A stretch of DNA of 64,000 nt from Regnicoccus_A sp014224355. Its GTDB lineage: Bacteria > Cyanobacteriota > Cyanobacteriia > PCC-6307 > Cyanobiaceae. A program made the position numbers and the translations under genes. The stretch is from assembly GCF_050920705.1 (NCBI RefSeq), contig NZ_CP154799.1:1-64000 (forward strand), read 5' to 3'. Position 1 is the stretch's first letter, and every line of letters begins with the position of its first letter. This document shows positions 21,240-30,291 of this stretch, piece after piece. The notes under the pieces are model-generated. The model saw only the letters and a program-made list of their open reading frames with translations. It did no database searches and was not told the DNA's origin.

Positions 21240-22673
21240 ATGCCTTCTGCCAGCGCCGCATTCCCCGCAGGATCGGTCCGTACCGGTGAACCCGGAGCCG
21301 ACCGCCCCACGGTGGCCTTCGCCCACCTCGGCTGCGAAAAGAATCGGGTGGACACCGAGCACATGCTGGGGTTGCTCGCCCAGGCGGGGTACGGGATCAG
21401 CGCCGATGAACGGGATGCGGCGGTGGTGGTGGTCAACACCTGCAGCTTCATCCAGGACGCCCGGCAGGAATCGGTGCGCACCCTGGTGGAACTGGCCGAA
21501 CAGGGAAAGGAGCTGATCATCGCCGGCTGCCTGGCCCAGCATTTCCGCGAGGAGCTGCTGGAGTCGCTGCCGGAAGCGCGGGCGATCGTGGGCACCGGCG
21601 ACTACCAGCACATCGTGGAGGTGCTGGAGCGGGTGGAGGCAGGTGAACGGGTGAACCGGGTCAGCGCGGTGCCCACCTTCGTGGGGGATGAGCATCTGCC
21701 CCGCTACCGCACCACCTCCGAGGCCGTGGCCTACCTCAAGGTGGCCGAGGGCTGCGACTACCGCTGCGCCTTCTGCATCATCCCCAGGCTCCGGGGCGAC
21801 CAACGCTCCCGCACGATCGAGTCGATCGTGGCCGAAGCCCATCAACTCGCCAGCCAGGGGGTGCAGGAGCTGATCCTGATCAGCCAGATCACCACCAACT
21901 ACGGCCTGGACCTCTACGGCAAGCCCCGGCTCGCTGAGCTGCTGCGGGCCCTTGGCGAGGTGGAGATCCCCTGGATCCGGGTGCACTACGCCTATCCCAC
22001 GGGCCTCACGCCTGAGGTGCTGCACGCCTACCGGGAGGTGCCGAATGTGCTCCCGTATCTGGATCTGCCGCTGCAGCACAGCCATCCCGAGGTGCTGCGG
22101 GCCATGAATCGCCCCTGGCAGACCGGCCTGACCACCGAGCTGCTGGGACGCATCCGCGACCAGCTGCCCGATGCGGTGCTGCGCACCACCTTCATCGTCG
22201 GCTTTCCCGGTGAAACCGAGGAGCACTTCGAGCACCTGCTTCGTTTTGTGGAGGAGCAGCGCTTCGACCATGTGGGGGTGTTCACGTTCTCACCGGAAGA
22301 CGGCACCGCAGCGGTGAAGCTGCCCGATCCCGTGCCGGCTGAGGTGGTGATCGAGCGCCGCAACCGGCTGATGGCGGCGCAGCAACCGATCGCGGCGGAA
22401 CGGAACGCCAGCTGGGTGGGGCGGATCGTCGATGTGCTGATCGAGCAGGAGAACCCCAGCAGCGGCGAGATGCTCGGCCGCTGCGCCCGCTTCGCACCCG
22501 AGGTTGATGGGGAAGTGAGGGTGAGCCAGGGCCCAGGCGGGCTCTGCGCCTCCCCAGGAACGATGGTGCCCGTGCGCCTCACGGCCTCCACCCCCTACGA
22601 CCTCCAGGGTGAAGTGGTCGGCGCCCGGGCCATGGTGGAGGAGGCTCTCTCCGCCCGCGGGGGCCGCGGTTGA
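21240..22673 (+). CDS. rimO: Ribosomal protein S12 methylthiotransferase (RimO)
   Basis: Radical SAM enzyme that methylthiolates an aspartate of ribosomal protein S12. An N-terminal UPF0004 domain (VAFAHLGCEKNRVDTEHMLG) with three cluster cysteines is followed by the radical SAM motif CDYRCAFCIIP and a C-terminal TRAM domain. The signature of RimO rather than MiaB is GCEKNRVD. The length is 477 residues. The stop overlaps the TTG start of the next MFS gene by four bases. It is divergent from btpA, with 114 bases between them. Confidence 0.95.
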   Translation: MPSASAAFPAGSVRTGEPGADRPTVAFAHLGCEKNRVDTEHMLGLLAQAGYGISADERDAAVVVVNTCSFIQDARQESVRTLVELAEQGKELIIAGCLAQHFREELLESLPEARAIVGTGDYQHIVEVLERVEAGERVNRVSAVPTFVGDEHLPRYRTTSEAVAYLKVAEGCDYRCAFCIIPRLRGDQRSRTIESIVAEAHQLASQGVQELILISQITTNYGLDLYGKPRLAELLRALGEVEIPWIRVHYAYPTGLTPEVLHAYREVPNVLPYLDLPLQHSHPEVLRAMNRPWQTGLTTELLGRIRDQLPDAVLRTTFIVGFPGETEEHFEHLLRFVEEQRFDHVGVFTFSPEDGTAAVKLPDPVPAEVVIERRNRLMAAQQPIAAERNASWVGRIVDVLIEQENPSSGEMLGRCARFAPEVDGEVRVSQGPGGLCASPGTMVPVRLTASTPYDLQGEVVGARAMVEEALSARGGRG

Positions 22674-23908
22674 GGCTCTGGATCCGCCGCAATCAGCGCA
22701 CCACCTTCCTGATCGCGTCAGGTCTGAGCACTGCCGGCTCCTTTGCCGGTCTCACCGCCAAGGGCTGGATCCTGATGGACCAGACCAGCAATCCCCTGCT
22801 GCTGGCCCTGCATTTCGGCGCCCTGGCGATGCCCAGCCTGCTGGCCAGCGGCAGGGCCGGGGTGCTCACCGACCGGATCGGCTGCGAACAGGTGCTGATC
22901 CGCTCGCAATGGGGCCTGGCGGCCGGTGCCGCCCTGGGGGCAGTGGCCATCCCCTGGCTGACGGGGGCCGCCCAGGTGAGCCTGCTGCTGCTCAGCACCC
23001 TGCTGGTGGGCCTGGCCAGCGCCTTCGAGCTCACCGCCCGCAACAAATACTGCGCCCTGCTGGTGGACAAGCCTGCACAGCTGGCCCCTTATCTCACCTC
23101 CTTCTCAGTGGTGTTCAACGTGGGCAAGCTGGTGGGACCGCCCATCGGCGGGTTGCTGCTCGCCCTGACGGGACCCGCCATGGCCTTGACGATCGATGCG
23201 GCCACCTATCTGCTGCCGATCGCCACGGTGCTGTGGCTGCTGCAGCCCGAGCGCAGCGCCGAGCGGACGAGCGGCAGCGGCTCCGGTTCCAGCCTTGGCA
23301 GCGCCTGGAGGGGCTGCGGCGCCAGCCTGCGCCACGTGCTGGTGTTCACCGGCCTGGCCTGCCTGGCCCTTTTCTTTCATCCCGGCCTGGCCCCGCTGAT
23401 CGCCGCGCAGGTGCTGGGCCCTTCCCCCCAGTCCCTGGGCTGGTTCACGAGCATGCTGGCGGCTGGAAGCATCAGCGCCGGGCTGTTGCTGCAACGACGC
23501 AGCCACTGGCTGAGTGAGCGGCCTTCCCTGCTGCTGGGGGGTTGTGCCGTTCTCACCAGCGTGGCCCAGCTGGGCATGGCGCTGACGGCACCCACAGCCT
23601 TCCGGCTGGGCATGACCTTTCTGATCGGAGCGGGCACCGCCGGGCTGCTGGCGGGGAGCAATCTGATCCTGCAGGTGGGATCGCCGCTGGTGCTGCGCGG
23701 GAGGATGGCTGGGCTTGGGCAGATTGCCTTTCTGGGCGGCGGTGGCTTCAGTGGCCTGATCGCCGCCGGTTTGGTGATGAGGGTGGGATTACCGGCCACC
23801 TTCGCCCTGATGGGCAGCGTGGGCCTGGCGCTGGGGCTGCTGGAGCTCACCAGCCGCTGGGGGCTGCGCCTGAATCCCGTGGACTCAGATCAGTTTGATG
23901 CCGCGTAG
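22670..23908 (+). CDS. MFS transporter
   Basis: Twelve-helix major facilitator protein, 412 residues, resembling the MFS_3/EntS-like exporters common in cyanobacteria. The start is TTG 22670, overlapping the rimO stop (TTGA). The helix 2-3 loop GRAGVLTDRIG is the MFS signature. The substrate is unknown. The 3' end overlaps tail-to-tail with the small PetL-like gene on the opposite strand by 24 bases. Confidence 0.85.
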   Translation: MRLWIRRNQRTTFLIASGLSTAGSFAGLTAKGWILMDQTSNPLLLALHFGALAMPSLLASGRAGVLTDRIGCEQVLIRSQWGLAAGAALGAVAIPWLTGAAQVSLLLLSTLLVGLASAFELTARNKYCALLVDKPAQLAPYLTSFSVVFNVGKLVGPPIGGLLLALTGPAMALTIDAATYLLPIATVLWLLQPERSAERTSGSGSGSSLGSAWRGCGASLRHVLVFTGLACLALFFHPGLAPLIAAQVLGPSPQSLGWFTSMLAAGSISAGLLLQRRSHWLSERPSLLLGGCAVLTSVAQLGMALTAPTAFRLGMTFLIGAGTAGLLAGSNLILQVGSPLVLRGRMAGLGQIAFLGGGGFSGLIAAGLVMRVGLPATFALMGSVGLALGLLELTSRWGLRLNPVDSDQFDAA

Positions 23909-23977
23909 AACCGTGGAGAGGAGGAAGGCCGTTGCCAACCCAGCAGCCACCAGAACCAGGTACAGAGCTGCCGCCAT
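23885..23977 (-). CDS. petL: PetL-like cytochrome b6f subunit (30 residues)
   Basis: A 30-residue protein beginning MAAALYLVLVAAGLATAF and ending VLRGIKLI. One membrane helix followed by a short basic tail ending in KLI resembles PetL, the small stabilising subunit of cytochrome b6f. Too short for ordinary gene finders. The codons are regular and the ATG lies 141 bases from the divergent radical-SAM gene. The stop lies inside the end of the MFS gene. Similarity is from memory of the family; another single-helix photosynthetic subunit is possible. Confidence 0.55.
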   Translation of the reverse strand: MAAALYLVLVAAGLATAFLLSTVLRGIKLI

Positions 23978-24028
23978 GACCAGCACGGAAATACAACATC
24001 CTCATTAGAGCAGAGCGGCCCTGTTGCC

Positions 24029-24060
24029 GTGGGTTGCCCTTAGGCTGGCGCCCAACCCAC
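24029..24060 (+). promoter_or_regulatory. Hairpin 1 in the leader of the B12 radical SAM gene
   Basis: GTGGGTTG at 24029-24036 is complementary to CAACCCAC at 24053-24060, giving an 8-pair stem around a 16-base loop. It directly abuts a second hairpin. Confidence 0.5.
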
Positions 24061-24100
24061 GCGGGGGCAGGCTCCTGGCCGGCCAGTCCTGTGCCCCCGC
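24061..24100 (+). promoter_or_regulatory. Hairpin 2 in the leader of the B12 radical SAM gene
   Basis: GCGGGGGCA pairs with TGCCCCCGC at the two ends of this 40-base block, and the centre contains the palindrome CTGGCCGGCCAG. It ends 18 bases before the ATG at 24119. There is no T run, so it is not a terminator, and no cobalamin-riboswitch core is recognisable. Confidence 0.55.
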
Positions 24101-24118
24101 CTTACGAACCGGATCAGA

Positions 24119-25723
24119 ATGCGTGCCCTGCTCGTCTACCCGGAATTTCCCAAGACCTTCTGGAGCTACGAGAAAATTCTCGAGCTCGTGAACCGCAAGG
24201 TGCTGTTGCCCCCGCTCGGGATGGTCACAGTGGCGGCCCTCCTGCCCCAGGAATGGGACTTCAAGCTGGTTGATCGCAACGTGCGGGAGGTCACCGAGGC
24301 CGAGTGGAACTGGGCGGAGCTGGTGATCATCTCCGGGATGATCGTTCAGAAGTCCGACATGGCGGCCCAGATCGCCAAGGCCAAGCAGCGGGGTCTGCCC
24401 GTGGCCGTGGGCGGCCCCTTCGCCAGTTCCACCCCCGATGCTCCTGAGATCGCTCTGGCCGACTTCAAGGTGCTCGACGAAGGTGAGATCACCCTGCCGA
24501 TGTTCATTGAGGCCCTGGAGCGGGGCGAGCAGCAGGGACGCTTCAGTTCTGAAGGGGAGAAGCCGGACGTGACCGGCACCCCGATTCCCCGCTTCGATCT
24601 GCTGGAGCTCGACGCCTACGACTCGATGTCGGTTCAGTTCTCCCGGGGCTGTCCTTTCCAATGCGAGTTCTGCGACATCATCGTGCTTTACGGCCGCAAG
24701 CCCCGCACCAAGACCCCAGAGCAACTGATCGCCGAGTTGCAGTATCTCTATGACCTGGGCTGGCGGCGCTCAATCTTCCTGGTCGATGACAACTTCATCG
24801 GCAACAAGCGCAACGCCAAGTTGCTGCTGCCGGCTCTGAAGCAGTGGCAGATCGATCATGGCTATCCCTTCAGCTTCGCCACCGAAGCGTCCGTGGATCT
24901 GGCCTCCGACGAGGAAATGATGCTGATGATGGCCGAGAGCCGCTTCGACAGCGTTTTCCTCGGCATCGAGACCCCAGATGAAGCCAGCCTGGAAACGGCC
25001 CGCAAGCTTCAGAACACCCGCAGCTCCCTGGAGGAGTCCGTTGACCGGATCACCTCCTACGGCATCCGGGTGATGGCCGGATTCATCATCGGCTTCGACG
25101 GAGAAAAGACCGGTGCCGGCAAGCGCATCGTCGAGTTCGTGACCCGCACAGGCATCCCCGCCGCCATGATGGGCATGCTGCAGGCTCTCCCCAACACAGG
25201 GCTCTGGTACCGACTCGAGAAGGAAGGTCGCCTGATTCAGGACAAGGCCGACGCCAAGGGGGTGAACCAGACGAACCTGCTCAACTTCGTGCCCACCCGA
25301 CCGATCCGCGACATCGCCAACGAATACGTCGAGGCCTTCTGCAACCTCTACGAGCCCAACGCCTACATGGATCGGGTCTTCAGCTACTACCACAAAGTGG
25401 GCAAGCCCCGCTGGCAGCCCTTCCTCAAGCCCGAGCATTCCACCTTCAAGATCCCCGCCTGGACCGATGTTCGCGCCCTTCTGATCGTGATCTGGCGCCA
25501 GGGTCTGATCCGCGACACCCGTGGCCGCTTCTGGCGCTATCTCCTCTCCATGGCCAGGACGAATCCCGACCAGCTGGAGCAGTTCCTGGTGGTGCTCGCC
25601 CACAACGAACACTTCATGGAGTATCGGAGCATCGTCACCGAGGAGATCGAGGTGCAGCTCCAGTCACTGCCCCCGGAACCCCCTACGGCCCCTTCCGAGG
25701 TCAAGGAGCTTCAGCCCGCCTGA
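24119..25723 (+). CDS. B12-binding-domain radical SAM protein (DUF4070 type)
   Basis: 534 residues. An N-terminal cobalamin-binding Rossmann-like domain (LVYPEFPKTFWS ... GMVTVAALLPQEWDFKLVDRNV) is followed by a radical SAM core with CPFQCEFCDI at about 181-190. The core includes VDDNFIGNKRNAK and FLGIETPDEASL. A C-terminal DUF4070-like helical region ends near 520. The architecture is that of HpnP, the hopanoid C2-methylase, and its relatives, but many cyanobacterial paralogues have no known substrate and no hopanoid genes are nearby. ATG is preceded by two abutting hairpins. Convergent with the DUF4346 gene 6 bases on. Confidence 0.88.
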   Translation: MRALLVYPEFPKTFWSYEKILELVNRKVLLPPLGMVTVAALLPQEWDFKLVDRNVREVTEAEWNWAELVIISGMIVQKSDMAAQIAKAKQRGLPVAVGGPFASSTPDAPEIALADFKVLDEGEITLPMFIEALERGEQQGRFSSEGEKPDVTGTPIPRFDLLELDAYDSMSVQFSRGCPFQCEFCDIIVLYGRKPRTKTPEQLIAELQYLYDLGWRRSIFLVDDNFIGNKRNAKLLLPALKQWQIDHGYPFSFATEASVDLASDEEMMLMMAESRFDSVFLGIETPDEASLETARKLQNTRSSLEESVDRITSYGIRVMAGFIIGFDGEKTGAGKRIVEFVTRTGIPAAMMGMLQALPNTGLWYRLEKEGRLIQDKADAKGVNQTNLLNFVPTRPIRDIANEYVEAFCNLYEPNAYMDRVFSYYHKVGKPRWQPFLKPEHSTFKIPAWTDVRALLIVIWRQGLIRDTRGRFWRYLLSMARTNPDQLEQFLVVLAHNEHFMEYRSIVTEEIEVQLQSLPPEPPTAPSEVKELQPA

Positions 25724-25729
25724 CGCCCA

Positions 25730-26181
25730 TCAGTCCTGGATGTACGACTCGCCCGAGCGCAGGGCCGACTCGGCCTTCTGCAGCTCCCGTCCGAGGTAGA
25801 GGGCGTGATCCAACCGACTGATCGGTGCGGGGGTGTCCCCCTCAGTGAGCTGGATACCCAGCTCCTTTGCCGTGCGACCACGGAAGACGACCAGGGGCTG
25901 GCGGGGAGCCCCCCCCGGCAACTGAGCACCTCACCGGTCTCCGGGTCGGTGGCCAGCCCTCTGGCGTTGATGCCGTTGCTGTAAAGCTCGGCCACCAACT
26001 CTGTGCGCTCGCGGTCCAGGCTGATCAGCACATACCCCGAGGGGTCGAGATCAATCGGGCGCTGCGACAGACGTTCATCGAGCTGACGCAGCTCATGCAG
26101 ACGCGAAGCGTTTACGGATCCCGGGGTGATCGAGGCAGCAGAAGGGCTGGAGGAAGGAGTCGTGGCGACGCGGTTGTTCAT
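25730..26181 (-). pseudogene. DUF4346 family protein, frameshifted
   Basis: A small cyanobacterial protein of unknown role. The N-terminal half starts MNNRVATTPSSSPSAA and reads RPIDLDPSGYVLISLDRERTELVAEL to TGEVLSCRG. It then goes out of frame at a run of eight C (25909-25916) and resumes APRQPLVVFRGRTAKELGIQL. The C-terminus SRLDHALYLGRELQKAE ... YIQD is the family signature. Adding one base, or removing two, restores about 150 residues. A sequencing indel is likely because both halves are well conserved in character. Confidence 0.82.
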
Positions 26182-26203
26182 CCTCTGATCGTAAACAGCC
26201 GAT

Positions 26204-27382
26204 TCAGCAGGCGCCCAGCGGAAGTTCCCGGCGGCTGAAGGGAAGCTCGGCATTCTCCGCCTTGATCTCCTCGAGCATCTGGGCATTGGCCTCAGGCAGC
26301 CAGCGGCGCAGCAACCGCTCGAAACCAGGGTCGTGCCAGCGGTGCAGGCTGGCCCTGGGCTCGGCCAGAAAACCCCGACGCCGCTTGTGGCGCCCGCCGG
26401 CCCCCGGATCAAAACCACGGATGCCCTGTTCGATCGCCCACTCGATCGGGGCGTAGTAGCAGACCTCAAAGTGCAGGTTCTCGATCTCCCGATCACTGCC
26501 CCAGTAGCGGCCCCAGAGGGCATCACCGGCGCGCACGCACAGCGACATGGCCACCGGCTCGCTCGGATCGCCCCCATGGGCACTGAAGAGCACCAGATGC
26601 TCCCGCAGCTCGAGAGCATCCACGTGGAAGAACTCCTCGCTGAGATACTTGCTGCCCCAGGGGCCCCAGCGGCTGCAATGCTGCGCGTAGAAATGGTGCA
26701 TCCGCTTCAGCATGGCGGCTGAAATCGCAGCACCCGCCACGGGCGTCACCTGCAAGCCGGCCGAGGCGATCGATCGCCGCTCCCGCCGGATGTTGCGCCG
26801 TTGATTGGCATTGAAACCCGCCAGATAATCCTCAAAACTGTTGAAGCCGTCATTGCTCCAGAGGCTCTGCTGATTCAGCCAGGTGGCACAGCCTGCCGCT
26901 TCCGCCCAGGGCTGCCAGAGGGGATTCACGTAGAGGAAGTTGCTGCTGAGGATCTTCTGCTCTCGGCAGAACTGATCGATCAACTCCAGCATCAGTGCCG
27001 TGATCGCTGCGCCGTCTTCGCCGGAGTCAATGTGAAAGCGATACCCCTGCACAGGGCTGAGCGGACTCATGCCCACCAGCTTCGGGTAGTAGCGCAGGCC
27101 GAGCTGGCCGGCGAGCTGGGCGAAGGATTGATCGAAGACGAATTCCCCGTAGCTGTGACCCTTGAGGTAAAGCGGCGCTACGGCAATCAGCCGCCCCTGG
27201 CGCCACAGGCTCAGGTGGCAGGGCTGCCAGCCCTGGCGCGGCACGATGCTGCCCGAGCGCTCAAGGGCGTGCAACCAGGGCCAGCCATAGAAGGGAAGAG
27301 CGGCTGGCCCCACGAGTTCCTGCCAGGTCATGGGAGGAATCTCCGCGATGGCCCGGTGCCAGCGGGCCAGAAGCTCAGCCAT
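26204..27382 (-). CDS. FemAB/GNAT-like N-acyltransferase (PF04339 family)
   Basis: 392 residues from ATG 27382, chosen because MAELLARWHRAIAEIPPMTWQELVG opens the family; an upstream extension reads into the complementary strand of another gene. Motifs GYRFHIDSG, FNANQRRNIRRERRSIASAGL and GFDPGAGGRHKRRRGF match the peptidogalycan-biosynthesis/recognition family, whose members have a GNAT fold. The substrate is unknown; amino-acid addition to a cell-wall precursor is a family-level guess. It diverges from the secreted-protein gene, with starts 46 bases apart. Confidence 0.85.
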   Translation of the reverse strand: MAELLARWHRAIAEIPPMTWQELVGPAALPFYGWPWLHALERSGSIVPRQGWQPCHLSLWRQGRLIAVAPLYLKGHSYGEFVFDQSFAQLAGQLGLRYYPKLVGMSPLSPVQGYRFHIDSGEDGAAITALMLELIDQFCREQKILSSNFLYVNPLWQPWAEAAGCATWLNQQSLWSNDGFNSFEDYLAGFNANQRRNIRRERRSIASAGLQVTPVAGAAISAAMLKRMHHFYAQHCSRWGPWGSKYLSEEFFHVDALELREHLVLFSAHGGDPSEPVAMSLCVRAGDALWGRYWGSDREIENLHFEVCYYAPIEWAIEQGIRGFDPGAGGRHKRRRGFLAEPRASLHRWHDPGFERLLRRWLPEANAQMLEEIKAENAELPFSRRELPLGAC

Positions 27383-27428
27383 GGCGGAGGAACACGTTGG
27401 CGGGACGGCGAGGCGCAAAACTAACCGC

Positions 27429-27884
27429 ATGGGGCAACGACTGCACCACTTACGGGCTCTGGCGACGGCGCTCCTGACGATGGTGGCGGTCGGGACGGCC
27501 GGGCTGGGAGCCCCCCCAGCGGCCTCGGCCAGCCTGCTGGGGCCGGTGCTGCGTCTGATGCGGCCCCAGCTGGAGAGGAAGCTGAGTGAGGTGTGCCTGA
27601 GTGCCGCCGCCGGCGGCCAGGCCGGACTGGAACGCAGCCTCAAGGAACCCTGCCGGCGCCTGGCGGCACCGGCCAGCACCTGCCTGATCGAGGAGGCCGA
27701 GAGCAGCGGGCGCAGCTTCGGCGTGATCAGCGAACTCGCCCGGGGCCGCTTCGGCAACGACAGCGAAGTGGTGGTCAAGCGCTGCGTCGCCAAACTGCTG
27801 GGGCTGCCGGCCGACAGCCTCAGGGAGGTGTCCCTGGATGATCTTCAACGCCGCTTCAAGCTGCCCATCTCCCCTCGGGAGTAG
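27429..27884 (+). CDS. Hypothetical secreted protein
   Basis: 151 residues from ATG 27429. The N-terminus MGQRLHHLRALATALLTMVAVG ... AASA is a clear signal peptide. The mature part has four cysteines (VCLSAAAGG, EPCRRL, TCLIEE, KRCVAK), which could make two disulfides, and is helical. I do not recognise the family. The C-terminus overlaps the RibD-type gene on the opposite strand by 29 bases. Confidence 0.68.
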   Translation: MGQRLHHLRALATALLTMVAVGTAGLGAPPAASASLLGPVLRLMRPQLERKLSEVCLSAAAGGQAGLERSLKEPCRRLAAPASTCLIEEAESSGRSFGVISELARGRFGNDSEVVVKRCVAKLLGLPADSLREVSLDDLQRRFKLPISPRE

Positions 27885-28514
27885 TGCAGCAGGAATAGCG
27901 CAGCAGCAGTTCGCCGCCCCCGAGGGGCCGATGTTCCAGCAACTCCCAGCTGCGGCCACTGAGATCAGGCGCCAGGGGGCTCACCCAGCCATGGCTGCCC
28001 CCCAGCAGCAGGGGGCAGACGGTGAGCTGCAGCTCCTGCACCAGCCCCTCCGCCAGGAGGGCCGAGGCCAGCCCAGTGCCTCCGAGCACCACCAGCCGGT
28101 GAAGCCCGCGTGCCGCCAGCTCAGCCAGGCAGTCGCGCCAATCACCCAGGGGCACGTGGGCATCGAATCCCTGCTGCAACTGACCCGGCGAGAGCAGCCA
28201 TCGCTCAAGGGGCTGGGAGAAGAAGGGCAGACCCGGCTCGAGTCCGCGGCCACGGCTGACCACCAGCGCGAGGGGTTGGGGGGGCGCTGCTCGAGTCGGC
28301 GACGCTCCAGCAGCTCGGGGCAATGGATCAGGCAGGTGCGGCGGTGCAGCCGCAGCGTGGCCGCGCCCACGAGGCAGCCATCGGCCCAGGCCAGGGCCTC
28401 CTCCAGCGACGCGCGGTCACCGGCACCACCGAGCTTGGCGGCGCCTCCCTTGGCTGGAGCGAGTCTGCCATCGAGGCTGACGGCCAGCACAAGCCGCAGC
28501 CGCGGCAGACTCAA
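27856..28514 (-). pseudogene. RibD C-terminal-type (dihydrofolate reductase-fold) reductase, frameshifted
   Basis: A stand-alone NADPH reductase domain like the pyrimidine reductase of riboflavin synthesis. The N-terminal part MSLPRLRLVLAVSLDGRLAPAKGG...ADGCLVGAATLRLH is typical. The frame breaks in a run of seven G (28278-28284, C on the coding strand) after LLERRRLEQRPP and resumes as QPLALVVSRGRGLEP. The later part GLHRLVVLGGTGLASALLAEGLVQELQL is the NADPH-binding core. One extra base restores about 218 residues. It lies four bases into the pterin-synthase stop, so the two genes are coupled and may share a pterin or flavin pathway. Confidence 0.84.
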
Positions 28515-29470
28515 GTTCTGGCCAGCGCCTCCAGCACGGCAGGGCGTGACTCGAGCAGAGGGGTTTCGGCGAACACCTCGGCGGCGTTGTTGGGGCTCTC
28601 CTGCAGGCGCACCTTGTGCAGAGCGGCACCGGTGGCGGCAATCGGTCCGCTGAGCAGATCAGCGATGTGCAGGGCGATGTTCTCGGCGGTGGGCACGCAG
28701 GTGGCGAAATGGGCCACGTCCTTGTTGAGGAACGTGTGATCGAAGGGCTCCACCACGAGCTCGTTCACCAGGCCCTGCAGCTCACCGAGGTCGCAGACCA
28801 TGCCGGTGCGGGGATCGATCGCTCCGCGCACCGTGACATCGAGCAGGTAGTTGTGGCCGTGGCCGTGGGGGCGGGCACACTTGCCGTAGATCGTTTCGTT
28901 CTCGCCCTGCGATAGCTCCTCGCGGGCCAGGCGGTGGGCGGCTGAAAAGTGGGTGCGGATCGAAAGGAAGGCTTCCATGGGGTTGCCGATGACATCGGCC
29001 CAGAGGGTGGGTTGCTCGTAAAGGCGGAGACCGACGAGCGGCAGGTGCGGAGCAAGGCGTGTCCAGATCGCCTGGGTCAGGGCTTCCGTGGTGGGCAACC
29101 GCCCCTGGGGCCGGCTGAGGTCGAACTCCGGCCAGCAGTCGTTGAGGAAACGGAAATCGAGGGGATCGGTGACCTCCCGACGGATGGCGTGCTTCACATC
29201 CGAGAGGTTCAGCACCATGCCATCGCCATCGAGCGGACCGGCCATCGCCACGATGAGTTCGTAGTTGTGGCCGTGACCCGGAGGAAGGCTGCAACGGCCG
29301 AAGCGGCTGGCGTTCTCCTCGTCGGTCAGCTCGGGCAACCGGTAGAGATGACTGGCGCTGAACAGGGCCCGGCGGGTGATCACACAGCCACGGCCTCGGC
29401 CATGGCGAAGGGAGCCGGCTGAACTGCCAGGGATGGGGGTGGTGGGCATCGCCAGAGTCCCGGTGGCCAT
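28511..29470 (-). CDS. Double-domain 6-pyruvoyl-tetrahydropterin synthase / QueD-like protein
   Basis: Two PTPS domains in one chain of 319 residues. Domain one reads RRALFSASHLYRLPELTDEENASRFGRC then GHGHNYEL. Domain two reads RTHFSAAHRLAREELSQGENETIYGKC then GHGHNYLL, with the EPFDHTFLNKD and CVPTAENIA motifs. Both copies keep the zinc histidines and the catalytic cysteine. The enzyme class converts dihydroneopterin triphosphate into a tetrahydropterin, for cyanobacterial pterin cofactors or queuosine. Start ATG 29470 or 29449 are both possible. Coupled to the downstream RibD-type reductase gene. Confidence 0.88.
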   Translation of the reverse strand: MATGTLAMPTTPIPGSSAGSLRHGRGRGCVITRRALFSASHLYRLPELTDEENASRFGRCSLPPGHGHNYELIVAMAGPLDGDGMVLNLSDVKHAIRREVTDPLDFRFLNDCWPEFDLSRPQGRLPTTEALTQAIWTRLAPHLPLVGLRLYEQPTLWADVIGNPMEAFLSIRTHFSAAHRLAREELSQGENETIYGKCARPHGHGHNYLLDVTVRGAIDPRTGMVCDLGELQGLVNELVVEPFDHTFLNKDVAHFATCVPTAENIALHIADLLSGPIAATGAALHKVRLQESPNNAAEVFAETPLLESRPAVLEALART

Positions 29471-29552
29471 CGACGAGGCGGCGTCCTGCTGGGGCATCCT
29501 AGGTATCCCGCCCCTGCCAGCGCCTGATCCACCGCTGCACCGCCCAGACCCC

Positions 29553-30266
29553 ATGGCCTCCGAACCGCCCTCCGCCACGAGCCTCTCCCCAGAAGCCGGG
29601 CAGACCGCCAAAGCCGCGGAGGACTCTCTGGAGCTGGCCCTACGCCTGCAGGGGCTGAACATCTATCTGGTCGGGATGATGGGGGCAGGCAAGAGCAGCG
29701 TCGGGCGCCCCCTCGCTGAAGCTCTGGGGTACCGCTTCATCGACGCCGACAGCGTGCTGGAGCAACATGCGGGCCACTCCATCCCCGAGCTGTTCGAGCA
29801 ACAGGGGGAGGCCGGCTTCCGCGAGCTGGAGTCAGCCGTCCTCAACCGAATCGCCTGCTGGCATTCCCTGGTGGTGGCCACAGGGGGTGGCGTGGTCAGC
29901 CGCCCCGGCAACTGGGGCCAGATGCGGCAGGGGCTGGTGGTCTGGCTGGATGCCCCCGAGCAGCTGCTGCTGGAGCGCCTGCGGAACGATCCAGGTCAGC
30001 GGCCCCTGCTGGCCAACGCAGATCCCGAGGGGCGGCTGCGGCAGTTGCTGCGCGAACGCCGGCACCTCTACAGCCAGGCCGACCTGCGGGTGCTCCAGGA
30101 CGGGCGAGCTGCCGTGGCCGTGGCCCGCCAGGTGCTGGAAGCGATCCCCACGGTGCTGCGCCAGCGGGAGGAGCCGCCGGAAGCTCTGGCGCAGCTGGTC
30201 GATGGCAGCGGCTCCAGCACAGCCAACCTGAACACCTGTTCAGATCTGAACGGATCCCAGGCCTGA
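29553..30266 (+). CDS. aroK: Shikimate kinase (AroK)
   Basis: Phosphorylates shikimate in aromatic amino-acid synthesis. The P-loop GMMGAGKSSVG lies at 41-51, the shikimate-binding FIDADSVLE follows, and ATGGGVVSRPGNW and RPLLANADPEGRL (LID) are intact. The 237 residues exceed the usual 170-190 because of a 33-residue N-terminal extension and a low-complexity C-terminal tail. Start ATG 29553 gives the cyanobacterial-style extension. Divergent from the pterin-synthase gene, with 82 bases between the starts. Confidence 0.94.
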   Translation: MASEPPSATSLSPEAGQTAKAAEDSLELALRLQGLNIYLVGMMGAGKSSVGRPLAEALGYRFIDADSVLEQHAGHSIPELFEQQGEAGFRELESAVLNRIACWHSLVVATGGGVVSRPGNWGQMRQGLVVWLDAPEQLLLERLRNDPGQRPLLANADPEGRLRQLLRERRHLYSQADLRVLQDGRAAVAVARQVLEAIPTVLRQREEPPEALAQLVDGSGSSTANLNTCSDLNGSQA

Positions 30267-30291
30267 CCTGAGTCCAGCGAAGGTTCGTCCA

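Noticed and set aside
24029..24100. Cobalamin riboswitch
   Set aside because: No B12-box-like core; only simple hairpins are seen.
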